Numbered from the stretch's first letter, positions 33,127 through 40,697 are shown. The stretch is DNA of 64,000 nucleotides from a candidate division KSB1 bacterium (GCA_034506255.1 JAPDPX010000001.1:310001-374000); one strand, 5' to 3'. Notes: a model not told the origin generated them from the letters alone. Numbers and translations are program-made.

Positions 33127-33555
33127 ATGACACCCTCAAACAAACCGACAATCACCGTGGAAACTACGGTCAACGCGCCAATCGAAAAAGTGTGGAAGGT
33201 GTGGAACGCACCCGAGCATATCACAAAATGGGCCACCGCAACGGACGAGTGGCACACGCCGCGCGCCGAAAACGATCTGCGCGTCGGCGGCAAATTCCTT
33301 TCGCGGATGGAGGCGAAAGACGGCAGCGCCGGTTTCGATTTCGTCGGAACCTACGATGAGGTGCAGCAACACAAAACGATCGCGTACACAATGGAAGACG
33401 GCAGAAAAGCAAAGATCACCTTTACCAGCGCGGGGAAATCGGTGAAGATTGTGGAGACGTTCGAAGCGGAAACCGAGAATCAGCTGGAGCTGCAGAGAGC
33501 AGGATGGCAGACGATTCTCGACAATTTCAAGAAACATGTTGAAGCGATTCCATGA
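33127..33555 (+). CDS. AHSA1-like SRPBCC protein, copy 2
   Basis: A 142-residue paralog of 30306-30734, with near-identical DNA from about codon 45 to the stop. The first 45 codons are more divergent (for example NAPEHITKWATATDEWHTPR here). This pattern suggests gene conversion or replacement of one end. After the stop, homology with the first copy is interrupted by about 350 bases of repeat-rich sequence and resumes near 33917. Confidence 0.88.
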   Translation: MTPSNKPTITVETTVNAPIEKVWKVWNAPEHITKWATATDEWHTPRAENDLRVGGKFLSRMEAKDGSAGFDFVGTYDEVQQHKTIAYTMEDGRKAKITFTSAGKSVKIVETFEAETENQLELQRAGWQTILDNFKKHVEAIP

Positions 33556-33613
33556 TACCTGAATTTTGCATGTTGGTTGATCATTCGACGCAGGTCCTGA
33601 CGCGCTACACCGA

Positions 33614-33799
33614 CAACTCCGCTAGGAGTGAAATGTTTATGGAAAGCGAGGCTCCTGGATACCCTCGAACTCCGGAGGAGTGGCATGTGGATTTTGTTGA
33701 ATTGACGCAGGCTTCAAGGTAAAAATTAAACATGTCACTCCTACGGAGTTTTAAACCGGAGCCGGGTATTGCTATAAACATCCCACTCCTAGCGGAGTT
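33614..33799. repeat. ACTCCGNAGGAGT repeat cluster (family E)
   Basis: Four copies of a roughly 25-base motif: AACTCCGCTAGGAGTGAAAT at 33614, AACTCCGGAGGAGTGGCATG at 33668, and two inverted copies ending at about 33751 (CACTCCTACGGAGTTT) and 33799 (CACTCCTAGCGGAGTT). Each contains its own small palindrome followed by TGTTTA-like sequence; the set forms two direct pairs facing each other. The cluster lies within DNA that splits an otherwise duplicated intergenic segment. No gene is seen in 33556-33968. Confidence 0.8.
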
Positions 33800-33968
33800 A
33801 AAACAAAGCCAGCCGGGCAATTTTTTTGCACCACCCAATGAGTGGATTCATATATCGATCAAATCTGTGTCAATAGCAATTTCGATCAACTTCAGTGTAA
33901 AATTCAGGCGATCCATCCAGAACTCAGATGGTCCTGTTCGAGTATTTATCACCTGCACGGAGTTCATT

Positions 33969-34886
33969 ATGACAAACCTAAAATCCAAAATCGTCCCGCA
34001 TCTTTGGTACGATAAAGAAGCAAAAGAAGCGGCGGAGTTCTATTGTTCCATCTTCCCCGATTCCAAAATCACCAACATCACCACACTGCACGACACGCCC
34101 TCAGGTGATTGCGACATCGTCTCGTTCGAGCTTTCCGGACAGTCGTTCATGGCCATCAGCGCAGGCCCGCTGTTCAAATTCAACCCTTCGGTGTCATTCT
34201 TCGTTAATTTCGATCCCTCGAGAGACAAGAATGCGCGGCAGAATTTGGACGCGGCGTGGGAGAAATTGTCTCACGGAGGCACGGCGCTTATGCCCTTGGA
34301 TAAATATCCGTTCAGCGAGCGCTACGGCTGGATACAGGATAAATACGGACTCACGTGGCAGCTCATTCTCACGAATCCCGAGGGCGAAGTACGGCCTTTC
34401 ATCGTTCCCTCGCTGATGTTTGTGGGAGCCGTATGCGGCAAGGCGGAAGAGGCAACCGACTTCTATCTCTCGGTATTCAAGAATACCAAACGCGGGATCA
34501 TCGCCCGCTATCCCGCGGGCATGGCGCCGAGCAAAGAAGGCACGATCATGTTTACCGACTTCATGCTCGAGAACCAGTGGTTTGCGGCCATGGACAGCGC
34601 CGGAGAGCACAAATTCGCTTTCAACGAAGCCGTCTCTCTGATGGTCTATTGCGACGATCAAAAAGAGATCGATTACTACTGGGAAAAGCTCTCTGCCGTG
34701 CCCGAGGCCGAGCAGTGCGGCTGGCTCAAAGACAAGTATGGCCTCTCGTGGCAGATCGTGCCCGTGGGCATGGACGAAATGATGCGCGAGGGCACCAAAG
34801 AACAGATCGCGCGCCTGACGCAAGCTTTTCTCTCAATGAAAAAATTCAACCTCGCCGAATTGCAGAAGGCGTACGGGCGCGCGTGA
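33969..34886 (+). CDS. Tandem PhnB-like VOC protein
   Basis: A 305-residue protein made of two PhnB-like VOC domains (the kind often labelled 3-demethylubiquinone-9 3-methyltransferase-like). Domain 1 is about residues 3-150 ([26 protein letters not shown]), and domain 2 about 155-300 ([20 protein letters not shown]). Each ends with a WI-DKYGL-WQ or [11 protein letters not shown] motif. Single-domain relatives are more usual. The open frame begins much farther upstream inside the repeat cluster; ATG 33969 is where the domain starts. The function is unknown. Confidence 0.87.
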   Translation: MTNLKSKIVPHLWYDKEAKEAAEFYCSIFPDSKITNITTLHDTPSGDCDIVSFELSGQSFMAISAGPLFKFNPSVSFFVNFDPSRDKNARQNLDAAWEKLSHGGTALMPLDKYPFSERYGWIQDKYGLTWQLILTNPEGEVRPFIVPSLMFVGAVCGKAEEATDFYLSVFKNTKRGIIARYPAGMAPSKEGTIMFTDFMLENQWFAAMDSAGEHKFAFNEAVSLMVYCDDQKEIDYYWEKLSAVPEAEQCGWLKDKYGLSWQIVPVGMDEMMREGTKEQIARLTQAFLSMKKFNLAELQKAYGRA

Positions 34887-34902
34887 GCAATCTCAACTGA
34901 AG

Positions 34903-34948
34903 CGGAGTGCGATGATTTATCATCGCAAGACTGAAGTTTTGCGCTCCG
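34903..34948. repeat. Hairpin family I, copy 2
   Basis: Outer arms CGGAGTGC and GCGCTCCG enclose a perfect inner stem GCGATGA (34909-34915)/TCATCGC (34920-34926). It lies 16 bases after the VOC gene. It resembles the hairpins at 25926 and 44846. Confidence 0.65.
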
Positions 34949-34984
34949 GGTTCAAGCGACTAAACTTTTACGAGGAGTTCAACC

Positions 34985-35407
34985 ATGAAACCCCGCATTA
35001 GCCTCATTACCCTCGGCGTTGATGATCTCGACAGAGCAGTCCGTTTTTATTGTGATGGCCTGGGATTGAAGACGGAGGGCATTGTCGGCACAGAGTTCGA
35101 GTATGGCGCGGTCGCCTTCTTTGACCTTCAGGCCGGTATGAAGCTCGCGCTTTGGCCGAGAAAGAGTATTGCTCACGATACCGCGATCGCTCTTCACAGC
35201 CCAAGCGCGACCGAGTTCACCATCGGTCACAACGTCTCATCCAAAACGGAAGTAGATGCCGTAATGGAGCAAGCGCGCAAGGCTGGCGCAACCATCGTCA
35301 AACCGGCTCAAGACACCTTTTGGGGTGGTTACGCGGGCTACTTCCAAGACCCCGACCAGCATTTGTGGGAAGTCGCGTGGAATCCACAGTGGCCTGTTCC
35401 AGAGTGA
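34985..35407 (+). CDS. VOC-family protein, intact copy
   Basis: A 140-residue vicinal-oxygen-chelate protein (LITLGVDDLDRAVRFYCDGL, AVAFFDLQAGMKLALWPRKS, GGYAGYFQDPDQHLWEVAWN). It is the full-length counterpart of the deleted copy at 28121-28264. VOC proteins include glyoxalases, dioxygenases and antibiotic-binding proteins; which applies here cannot be told. GAGGAG lies 11 bases before the ATG. Confidence 0.87.
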   Translation: MKPRISLITLGVDDLDRAVRFYCDGLGLKTEGIVGTEFEYGAVAFFDLQAGMKLALWPRKSIAHDTAIALHSPSATEFTIGHNVSSKTEVDAVMEQARKAGATIVKPAQDTFWGGYAGYFQDPDQHLWEVAWNPQWPVPE

Positions 35408-35445
35408 ACCACAACGCGGACGAGCCGCAACCAAAAAGATAATCT

Positions 35446-35515
35446 CCAACTGATAGAAGAACCCAACTGTTAAAGCTTTATCCGCTGGGTTCTTCTATCA
35501 GTTGGAAAAAGTCTT
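35446..35515. repeat. Family B palindrome, copy 1
   Basis: A 70-base hairpin: left arm CCAACTGATAGAAGAACCCA, right arm TGGGTTCTTCTATCAGTTGG, with the centre TTAAAGCTTTATCC. The flanks also match another copy: about 130 bases (35408-35545) recur in inverted orientation at 40016-40143. A T-rich tract follows. Confidence 0.85.
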
Positions 35516-35606
35516 TGCTTTTTTTGCAAAGATTTGACTTGTAACAGACTAAGGATTTTCAGAATTGCACCGGCAAAATGTGAGCTATCCAAATTTGAGG
35601 GATTAC

Positions 35607-35759
35607 ATGGTGACCAGAATTCTCCGAAGCAAAGATTGCGGTAACTCGCCCAAGAACAAGTTTCTTGAATTCAGTAATGCCAAAGGCACAAGCATAAGCG
35701 GGATTACCCATTACGCAATTCGGCAGAGTAAAACACAACGAAATCTGAATCGACGCTAA
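35607..35759 (+). pseudogene. Possible N-terminal fragment of an NTF2-like gene
   Basis: A 50-codon frame starting VTRILRSKDCGNSPKNKFLE. The DCGNSPKNKF segment is typical of a group of small NTF2-like (SnoaL-fold) proteins, which are normally about 120-130 residues. After that the similarity fades. It looks like the front end of a deleted gene between the family B palindrome and the MATE gene. Confidence 0.4.
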
Positions 35760-35771
35760 AAGGCTGAAACC

Positions 35772-37214
35772 ATGCAAGAACAGGCAACATTTAAGGTATC
35801 CGCCAACAGACAAATACATCAATCATCCGCCACTTCCTTTTGGCAGGAATTAAAAAACGCGATTCGCGGCACCGAGGCGGACTACACGCGAATCAACCTC
35901 GGCAAAGCCGTCTTCCTGCTTGCGATTCCGATGATTTTGGAATTGATCATGGAATCCACCTTTGCCGTGGTGGATATTTATTTCGTCGGTGCACTCGGGC
36001 CCTCGGCAGTCGCCGCGGTGGGCTTGACGGAAACCTACATGTTTCTCTTGTATTCCGTGGGCATGGGTCTGGCAATGGCCGTGACCGCGATCGTGGCGCG
36101 GCGCATCGGAGAAAAGAACCGCGAGCAAGCGGGCATCGCCGCCATTCAAGCCGTCTTCCTTGCCGTGCTCGCTTCTCTTCCGTTTGCGCTCGCGGGAATT
36201 TTCTTTGCCAAAGATTTGCTCGGCCTCATGGGCGCCGATGCCTGGGCGCTCGAACATGGTTATCGCTACACGCAGTGGATGTTGGGCGGCAACGCGATCA
36301 TCATGCTGTTGTTCGTAATCAACGCGATTTTTCGCGGCGCCGGCGACCCCGCCATTGCCATGCGCGTGCTGTGGATCGCCAACGGCCTCAACATCATACT
36401 CGATCCCATGTTGATTTTCGGTTGGGGGCCATTCCCCGAACTCGGCATCGCCGGCGCGGCCATCGCCACGAACATCGGTAGAGGCGTGGGCGTGCTCTTC
36501 CAACTGTGGCTGCTCTTCAAAGGCGGCAAGCACATTCGCGTGCTGCGCGCGCATCTTCGCTTCGACTGGCAGACGGCGCGCAACATCGTCCACACTTCCT
36601 GGGGCGGCATCGGGCAAATGTTCATCGGCACCACCTCGTGGCTTTTTGTGATGCGCATCATCGCGGAATTCGGCAGCCAGGCCGTGGCCGGCGCCACCAT
36701 CGCGTTGCGGATTATGATGTTCACGCTGATGCCCGCGTGGGGCATGTCGAACGCCGTTGCCACACTCGTCGGGCAAAATCTCGGCGCGAAGCGACCCGAC
36801 CGCGCCGAACGCTCCGTGTGGGTGACCGGGTTCTGGAATATGTTGTTCCTGATCGGCGTCTCGATTTTTTATTTTTTGTTCAGTGAAAGATTGGTGGGAA
36901 TTTTTACGGAAGATGCCGAGGTGATTGCCATTGGCGGAAAATGGTTGATCATCGTTTCGTTTTCCTATTTTGTGTATGGCTGGTGGATGGTGGCGGCGCA
37001 GGCTTTCAACGGCGCGGGCGATACCGCCACGCCGACGAAAATCAACTTCTTCTTTTTCTGGCTTCTTCAGATTCCGCTTGCGTACGCCCTGGGAAAAACC
37101 CTCGACATGAATTACACCGGCGTGTTCTGGGCGATTTTCATTTCCGAAACCGCGGCGGGATTGTTCACGCTGTGGCTGTTCAGAAAAGGCGGATGGAAAA
37201 CCGTGCAGGTGTAA
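35772..37214 (+). CDS. MATE-family efflux transporter
   Basis: A 480-residue, twelve-helix antiporter of the multidrug and toxic compound extrusion family. Two homologous halves each start near an ILELIMESTF/ GGIGQMFIGTT type segment; other landmarks are GALGPSAVAAVGLTE, NAIFRGAGDPAIAMR and AFNGAGDTATPTKIN. The N-terminus (about 45 residues) is longer than usual and cytosolic. It exports cationic compounds in exchange for Na+ or H+. It lies 190 bases upstream of an AAC(3)-I-like gene, suggesting a resistance or detoxification pair. Confidence 0.9.
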   Translation: MQEQATFKVSANRQIHQSSATSFWQELKNAIRGTEADYTRINLGKAVFLLAIPMILELIMESTFAVVDIYFVGALGPSAVAAVGLTETYMFLLYSVGMGLAMAVTAIVARRIGEKNREQAGIAAIQAVFLAVLASLPFALAGIFFAKDLLGLMGADAWALEHGYRYTQWMLGGNAIIMLLFVINAIFRGAGDPAIAMRVLWIANGLNIILDPMLIFGWGPFPELGIAGAAIATNIGRGVGVLFQLWLLFKGGKHIRVLRAHLRFDWQTARNIVHTSWGGIGQMFIGTTSWLFVMRIIAEFGSQAVAGATIALRIMMFTLMPAWGMSNAVATLVGQNLGAKRPDRAERSVWVTGFWNMLFLIGVSIFYFLFSERLVGIFTEDAEVIAIGGKWLIIVSFSYFVYGWWMVAAQAFNGAGDTATPTKINFFFFWLLQIPLAYALGKTLDMNYTGVFWAIFISETAAGLFTLWLFRKGGWKTVQV

Positions 37215-37226
37215 TAGGCCATGTGT

Positions 37227-37290
37227 GTCCGCTGGGAGATTTTGTCCCATAGTGGCAAATAAGAATAGCCAGGATTTTAATCCCACGGAC
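37227..37290. repeat. Inverted repeat after the MATE gene
   Basis: Arms GTCCGCTGGGA (37227-37237) and TCCCACGGAC (37281-37290) pair with one bulged base; the centre contains a further partial pairing GATTTTGTCCC/AGGATTTTAATCCC. It may end the MATE transcript. It does not match the other palindrome families clearly. Confidence 0.45.
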
Positions 37291-37403
37291 AAGCTACCGC
37301 GAGTCGAACTTCTTGTCTCGACACATATGGCCCGCAGGCGATGGCTTCAGCCGATTTGATCCCGACCGATTCGGGCCTGAAATTTCAATCGCAGGAGACA
37401 ATG

Positions 37404-37853
37404 ATGGCGTACACATACAGAACCCTCGCTGACTCGGATGTACCGCTTCTTAAAAATCTGCTCACGGTCTTCGGCGAGGCATTTGGAGAGCCGGATACTT
37501 ATCAAAACGCCGTGCCAAGTGAGCGATACTTGCGGAACCTTCTTGGCAAACAGCACTTCATTGTGCTCGTTGCGCTTGCTGGCGATGCGGTCGTTGGCGG
37601 GCTGGTTGCTTATGAGCTGCAAAAATTCGAGCAAGAGCGAAAAGAGATCTACATCTATGATCTCGCAGTTTCCGCGGCGCATCGCCGTAAAGGTGTTGCG
37701 ACGAGCCTCATGCGGGAACTCCAGCGTATTGCCAGCGAGCGCGGCGCTTATGTCATTTTCGTTCAGGCGGATCAAGGAGATACTCCCGCGATCCGTTTGT
37801 ATGAGTCGCTTGGCAAGCGAGAGGACGTTCATCATTTTGATATTCCGGTTTGA
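37404..37853 (+). CDS. AAC(3)-I-like aminoglycoside N-acetyltransferase (GNAT)
   Basis: A 149-residue GNAT acetyltransferase closely matching the AAC(3)-I family along its whole length: RYLRNLLGKQHFIVLVALAG, ELQKFEQERKEIYIYDLAVS, the acetyl-CoA loop HRRKGVAT, and AYVIFVQADQGD, ending with HHFDI. AAC(3)-I enzymes acetylate the 3-amino group of gentamicin-type aminoglycosides with acetyl-CoA. Chromosomal relatives may have other substrates, so resistance is not proven. Two ATGs adjoin (37401, 37404); AGGAG is six bases before the second. Upstream is the MATE exporter. Confidence 0.85.
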   Translation: MAYTYRTLADSDVPLLKNLLTVFGEAFGEPDTYQNAVPSERYLRNLLGKQHFIVLVALAGDAVVGGLVAYELQKFEQERKEIYIYDLAVSAAHRRKGVATSLMRELQRIASERGAYVIFVQADQGDTPAIRLYESLGKREDVHHFDIPV

Positions 37854-38168
37854 GTGGAAGAGCGGATGAGAAAATCAGTTATCAAACACCGGCTTTCAAT
37901 CGAACGATTGTGAAATTCAAGGTGAAATAGAATTTGGAAAAAGCAGAAGCAAAGAAGAAGTGAAGTCTGCGTCCAAAGTGTTTGCTTTGATACCCTGATC
38001 TCTTTATGGCTGAATCGTTGCAAAAAAAGCAAAGATTTTTCCCAACGGATGGAAGAACCCAACTGATGAAAGCCAAACCCGTTGGGTTCTTCCATCCGTT
38101 GGGGATAAGGAACTTTCAGAATTTTATTCTGGCCATGATTTTTTAATCCGCTTGAAAGGATATTCACC
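37854..38168. other. Intergenic region with a family B palindrome
   Basis: About 315 bases, more A/T-rich than the genes. No coding sequence is recognised. It holds a family B hairpin at 38041-38103 preceded by AAAAAAAGCAAAGATTTTT and followed by the inverted CAGAATTTTATTCTG. Confidence 0.6.
38041..38103. repeat. Family B palindrome, copy 2
   Basis: CCCAACGGATGGAAGAACCC pairs with GGGTTCTTCCATCCGTTGGG perfectly over 20 bases, with a 23-base centre. It differs from the 35446 copy by compensating changes in both arms, so pairing has been kept while sequence drifted. Confidence 0.85.
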
Positions 38169-38582
38169 ATGACCAAAGAGCTTTGGATCAACCTGCCGGT
38201 GAAAGACGTGAACAAGTCGCGAGAGTTTTTCACCACTCTGGGATTTGCTTTGAACCCGCATTATGGCAACAGCGCGGACTCGGCGAGTTTTTTTGTGGGA
38301 ACGAAAAACCTCGTGCTCATGCTTTTTTCCGAAGCGACGTTCAAAAATTTTACCCGACACGCCGTCGCCGACACCAGGCAGGGCACGGAAGTTTTGCTTT
38401 CCTTCGATGCGGAGTCGAGAGAAGAGGTGGATGAATTGGCAAAGAAAGCGGCAAAAGCCGGCGGCGCGGTCTTCAGCGCGCCTGCCGAGCATCAAGGCTG
38501 GATGTACGGCTGCGGCTTCACCGATTTGGACGGCCATCGCTGGAACGTGCTGCACATGGACATGAGCAAGATGCCGAAATAA
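38169..38582 (+). CDS. VOC-family protein
   Basis: A 137-residue VOC protein: LWINLPVKDVNKSREFFTTL at the start, SADSASFFVGTKNLVLMLFS in the middle, and GWMYGCGFTDLDGHRWNVLH at the end. The last segment is typical of the bleomycin-resistance/glyoxalase-like subgroup often labelled a lactoylglutathione lyase. The substrate is unknown. TGAAAGGA precedes the ATG. A 45-codon frame follows immediately. Confidence 0.87.
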   Translation: MTKELWINLPVKDVNKSREFFTTLGFALNPHYGNSADSASFFVGTKNLVLMLFSEATFKNFTRHAVADTRQGTEVLLSFDAESREEVDELAKKAAKAGGAVFSAPAEHQGWMYGCGFTDLDGHRWNVLHMDMSKMPK

Positions 38583-38583
38583 T

Positions 38584-38721
38584 ATGCCGATGAGCAGTGC
38601 ACAACTGTTGGTGAGCCAAGATCTACACGCCCGCTATGTGAAGTGCCGCCCCGAGCATTGCGGGATGTTCGACGTGGAGTATCAAAACATCGACGCGCTC
38701 GGATATTTGTTGAATCAGTAA
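38584..38721 (+). CDS. Short ORF, possibly a gene tail
   Basis: A 45-residue frame that starts two bases after the VOC stop and ends 18 bases before the DoxX-like gene. It contains HARYVKCRPEHCGMFDVEYQ. I do not recognise it. It may be the end of a gene whose front was lost when the VOC gene arrived, or a real short gene. Confidence 0.3.
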   Translation: MPMSSAQLLVSQDLHARYVKCRPEHCGMFDVEYQNIDALGYLLNQ

Positions 38722-38739
38722 ACAAGAAGAGAGCACATC

Positions 38740-39135
38740 ATGACAAAGAGAAATAAAATTATCTATTGGATTGCTACGATCTGGCTTGCATTGGGAATGC
38801 TGGCAACCGGAACATTACAGTTACTCAAAGTGCAAGCGGAAGGAGCCTTGGCACCGCCCGGAGTATGGGGCATTACACAATTGGGCTATCCCATCTATTT
38901 TCTAACAATACTGGGTATTTGGAAAATTTTAGGAGTTCTAGCATTGCTGATTCCGAAATTTCCTTTACTGAAGGAATGGGCTTATGCAGGCTTTTTCTTT
39001 GCCATGTCCGGAGCGGCATTTTCACATATCGCAATGGATGACCCTTTGAACGAAATATTTCCCTCGTTGCTACTTCTCCTCCTGACCGTGGCATCGTGGT
39101 ATTTCAGGCCTGCGGATAGAAAAATCATTTCTTGA
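38740..39135 (+). CDS. DoxX-like membrane protein
   Basis: A 131-residue protein with four membrane segments (near residues 8-27, 46-67, 71-90 and 97-121) of the DoxX-like family. Landmarks are LGYPIYFLTILGIWKILGVL and PLLKEWAYAGFFFAMSGAAF. The function is uncertain; relatives link to redox and thiol stress. Base composition is lower in GC than its neighbours, which may mean separate origin. A second DoxX-like protein of another subgroup is at 59092-59454. Confidence 0.85.
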   Translation: MTKRNKIIYWIATIWLALGMLATGTLQLLKVQAEGALAPPGVWGITQLGYPIYFLTILGIWKILGVLALLIPKFPLLKEWAYAGFFFAMSGAAFSHIAMDDPLNEIFPSLLLLLLTVASWYFRPADRKIIS

Positions 39136-39180
39136 AAAGGGTTTTGGTGATGCACCGGAGGTCGCGGCCGAAAAATCCGC

Positions 39181-39525
39181 TTGACTGAGCCAAATGGTCG
39201 CATCGCGCATGCGGAGCTCAAATTTGGTCCCGTGACGCTGATGCTTGCCGATGAGTATCCCGACTACGGCATCCGCCGCCCTTTGACGGTTGGCGGCGCC
39301 GGCATGATTATTCATCTGCACGTCGATAACGTGGACGCGCTCGCTCAACGCGCGGCACAGGCCGGAGCGACGATGGTCATGGCGCCCGCGGATCAGGCCC
39401 ACGGCGAACGGCAATGCCGCCGGCGCGATCCGTTCGGGCATGAATGGCTGCTCGGACACGAGATCGAGAAGGTTCCGCCGGAGAAGATTCAGCGGCGCTT
39501 CGAGGGGCAATTCGGAACCGCGTAA
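39181..39525 (+). pseudogene. PhnB-type VOC gene lacking its N-terminus
   Basis: The frame from TTG 39181 reads TEPNGRIAHAELKFGPVTLM then LADEYPDYGI and on to DPFGHEWLLGHEIEKVPPEK. This is the last two-thirds of a PhnB-type VOC protein. The usual front (the first beta-alpha unit with the A-x-x-F-Y-x-x-A-F-G segment) is absent, and upstream sequence in this frame hits a stop at 39148 with no family similarity. It is 5'-truncated and probably non-functional. Confidence 0.65.
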
Positions 39526-39653
39526 GGTGAAGTCTTATAGTATTACTCAGAAAAAACTATCATGACCGCGAAGTTTTTGTAGCGCAGGCATCCTGCCCAA
39601 TGCCGCTAACTTTTCAGAAAGGCAAAATGATCGTGGGTAAAACTATTCAAAAG

Positions 39654-39765
39654 CAATGACAGAAAAATGAATGGCAAGAATATGCGGGCGGGTTTTCATC
39701 AAAAACACTCTTGGTCGCTTGGCAAGAAACCTGAATATCTTTCTGCCATACATCTTCCTGTCATG
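39654..39765. mobile_element. MITE-like element with inverted ends (family H)
   Basis: Left end CAATGACAGAAAAATGAATG then GCAAGAA (39654-39680) and right end TTCTGCCATACATCTTCCTG then TCATG (39741-39765) are imperfect inverted repeats about 60 bases apart. A single copy of the same end (TTTGCCATACATTTTTCTGT then CATG) is at 55257-55280. No transposase is inside. It may be a non-autonomous element or a repeated regulatory hairpin. Confidence 0.45.
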
Positions 39766-39892
39766 ACTTTCTTGAAAAAGTTAGTGACATTGGACATCGT
39801 GTCTGCCCCGCAAGGCGGGGCGCTACTCCCCACATAACAGAGGCATTATGCCCTTGACTTTTGAAACTCAGAATAAAATTCCAGCTTTTTCT

Positions 39893-39950
39893 CCAGCGGA
39901 TAGAAAAACCCAACAGATTTTTTTACCGGTTGGGTTCCTCTATTCGCTGG
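39893..39950. repeat. Family B palindrome, copy 3
   Basis: CCAGCGGATAGAAAAACCCA and TGGGTTCCTCTATTCGCTGG pair with one or two mismatches; the centre is T-rich. Its flanks (CAGAATAAAATTCCAGC on the left, GGGAAAAAGCT on the right) resemble the flanks of copy 2 in reverse. Confidence 0.8.
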
Positions 39951-40015
39951 GAAAAAGCTATTTTGGCATTGCTGCCCGAAGGGCTCCAGTTTTCAGCTTG
40001 CCTGAAAAACTGGCG

Positions 40016-40143
40016 TAGTCTATTACAAGACAAATCTTTGCAAAAAAGCCAAGACTTTTTCCAACTGATAGAAGAACCCAACTGTTAAAGCTTTATCCGT
40101 TGGAGATTTTCTTTTTGGTTGCGGATTGTCCGCGTTGGGCCTT
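40016..40143. repeat. Inverted extended copy of the 35.4-kb family B element
   Basis: The reverse complement of this stretch matches 35408-35545, including ACGCGGACNANCCGCAACCA and AAAAAG outside the hairpin and AAGTCTT, TTGCAAAGATTTG on the other side. Here one hairpin arm is missing (40061-40103 keeps only CCAACTGATAGAAGAACCCA then AACTGTTAAAGCTTTATCCG then TTGG), so the centre appears inverted relative to the flanks. The 3' part lies in the leader of the DinB-like gene. Confidence 0.8.
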
Positions 40144-40153
40144 CGGAGACCGA

Positions 40154-40630
40154 ATGATGGAAATGAAACAATATCTCATCGACACTTTCAAATTCAACGA
40201 TCTTATGAACACCAAGCTGCTGGCGAAAATCAAAGCGCTGCCGGATCAGCAGCAGTGCATAAGATTCTTCAGCCATCTCATCAACTCGCAGAACAAGTGG
40301 ATGGCAAGAATCATTCAGTATCCGCAAGACCCGAAGATGGATTGGTGGGAGCCGGTTTATGCTCTCGACGAGCTTGAAAGCCAATGGCGCAATAGCCTGC
40401 GAGTTTGGCTCGATTTTATTGGGAGCAAGAGCGAAGAGCAGCTCTTTGCCGAGGTGAAGTTCATCGGCTACGACGGCGGCCACTGGGCGTGCAAGCTCAA
40501 GGACATCGCCCTGCAATTGAATTATCATTCCATCCATCACCGCGCGCAGATGCAACTGCTCATCCGCCAGCAGGGTTTGGAGCCGGATTTTGTTGACTAC
40601 ATCGGCACCGTGTATAGAAAAATCAGTTGA
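40154..40630 (+). CDS. DinB-family protein
   Basis: A 158-residue four-helix protein of the DinB/YfiT type. The metal-binding histidines expected for the family are visible as His in FSHLINSQNKW (about residue 38) and the paired histidines in NYHSIHHRAQMQLLIRQQGL (about residue 130). Members include thiol-dependent S-transferases and many of unknown function. The start is ATG 40154 with GGAG five bases upstream. Its stop codon lies inside a RidA-like fragment, so the gene's 3' boundary is also a recombination junction. Confidence 0.85.
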   Translation: MMEMKQYLIDTFKFNDLMNTKLLAKIKALPDQQQCIRFFSHLINSQNKWMARIIQYPQDPKMDWWEPVYALDELESQWRNSLRVWLDFIGSKSEEQLFAEVKFIGYDGGHWACKLKDIALQLNYHSIHHRAQMQLLIRQQGLEPDFVDYIGTVYRKIS

Positions 40631-40697
40631 AAAGATCGAGCGCGCGCTGCGCGAATCCGGCGCCGAGTTTAAAGACGTTGTGCGCACGCGCACTTTT
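40626..40697 (+). pseudogene. RidA/YjgF-family internal fragment
   Basis: This stretch reads VEKIERALRESGAEFKDVVR then TRTF, the typical middle of RidA/YjgF proteins (N-I-x-x-A-L-x-x-A-G-x-x-x-x-D-V-V-x-x-x-x-F). Nothing of the family remains on either side, and the DinB-like gene stops within it in another frame. It is a 24-codon scar. Confidence 0.6.

Larger units (their letters stand above)
39526..40153. other. Repeat-filled intergenic region
   Basis: No gene is seen in about 630 bases. From left to right it contains GTAGCGCAGGCATCCTGCCC (near 39577), a pair of inverted 25-base ends at 39654-39765, a GC palindrome GCCCCGCAAGGCGGGGC near 39804, family B palindromes at 39893-39950 and 40061-40103, and an inverted stretch CCAGTTTTCAGCTTGCCTGA then AAAACTGG near 39984. 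Confidence 0.7.

Noticed and set aside
33614..33799. CRISPR array at the family E repeats
   Set aside because: Only four copies, in two orientations, with unequal spacers and internal palindromes; no cas genes.
35446..40103. Family B palindromes as integron attC sites
   Set aside because: They contain YYYAAC and GTTRRR-like ends, but the inner repeats are in the same direction with 11-base spacing instead of the inverted L/R pairs with 5-6 bases. They also do not follow each gene, and no integron integrase is in view. I keep the cassette-like idea only as a hypothesis.
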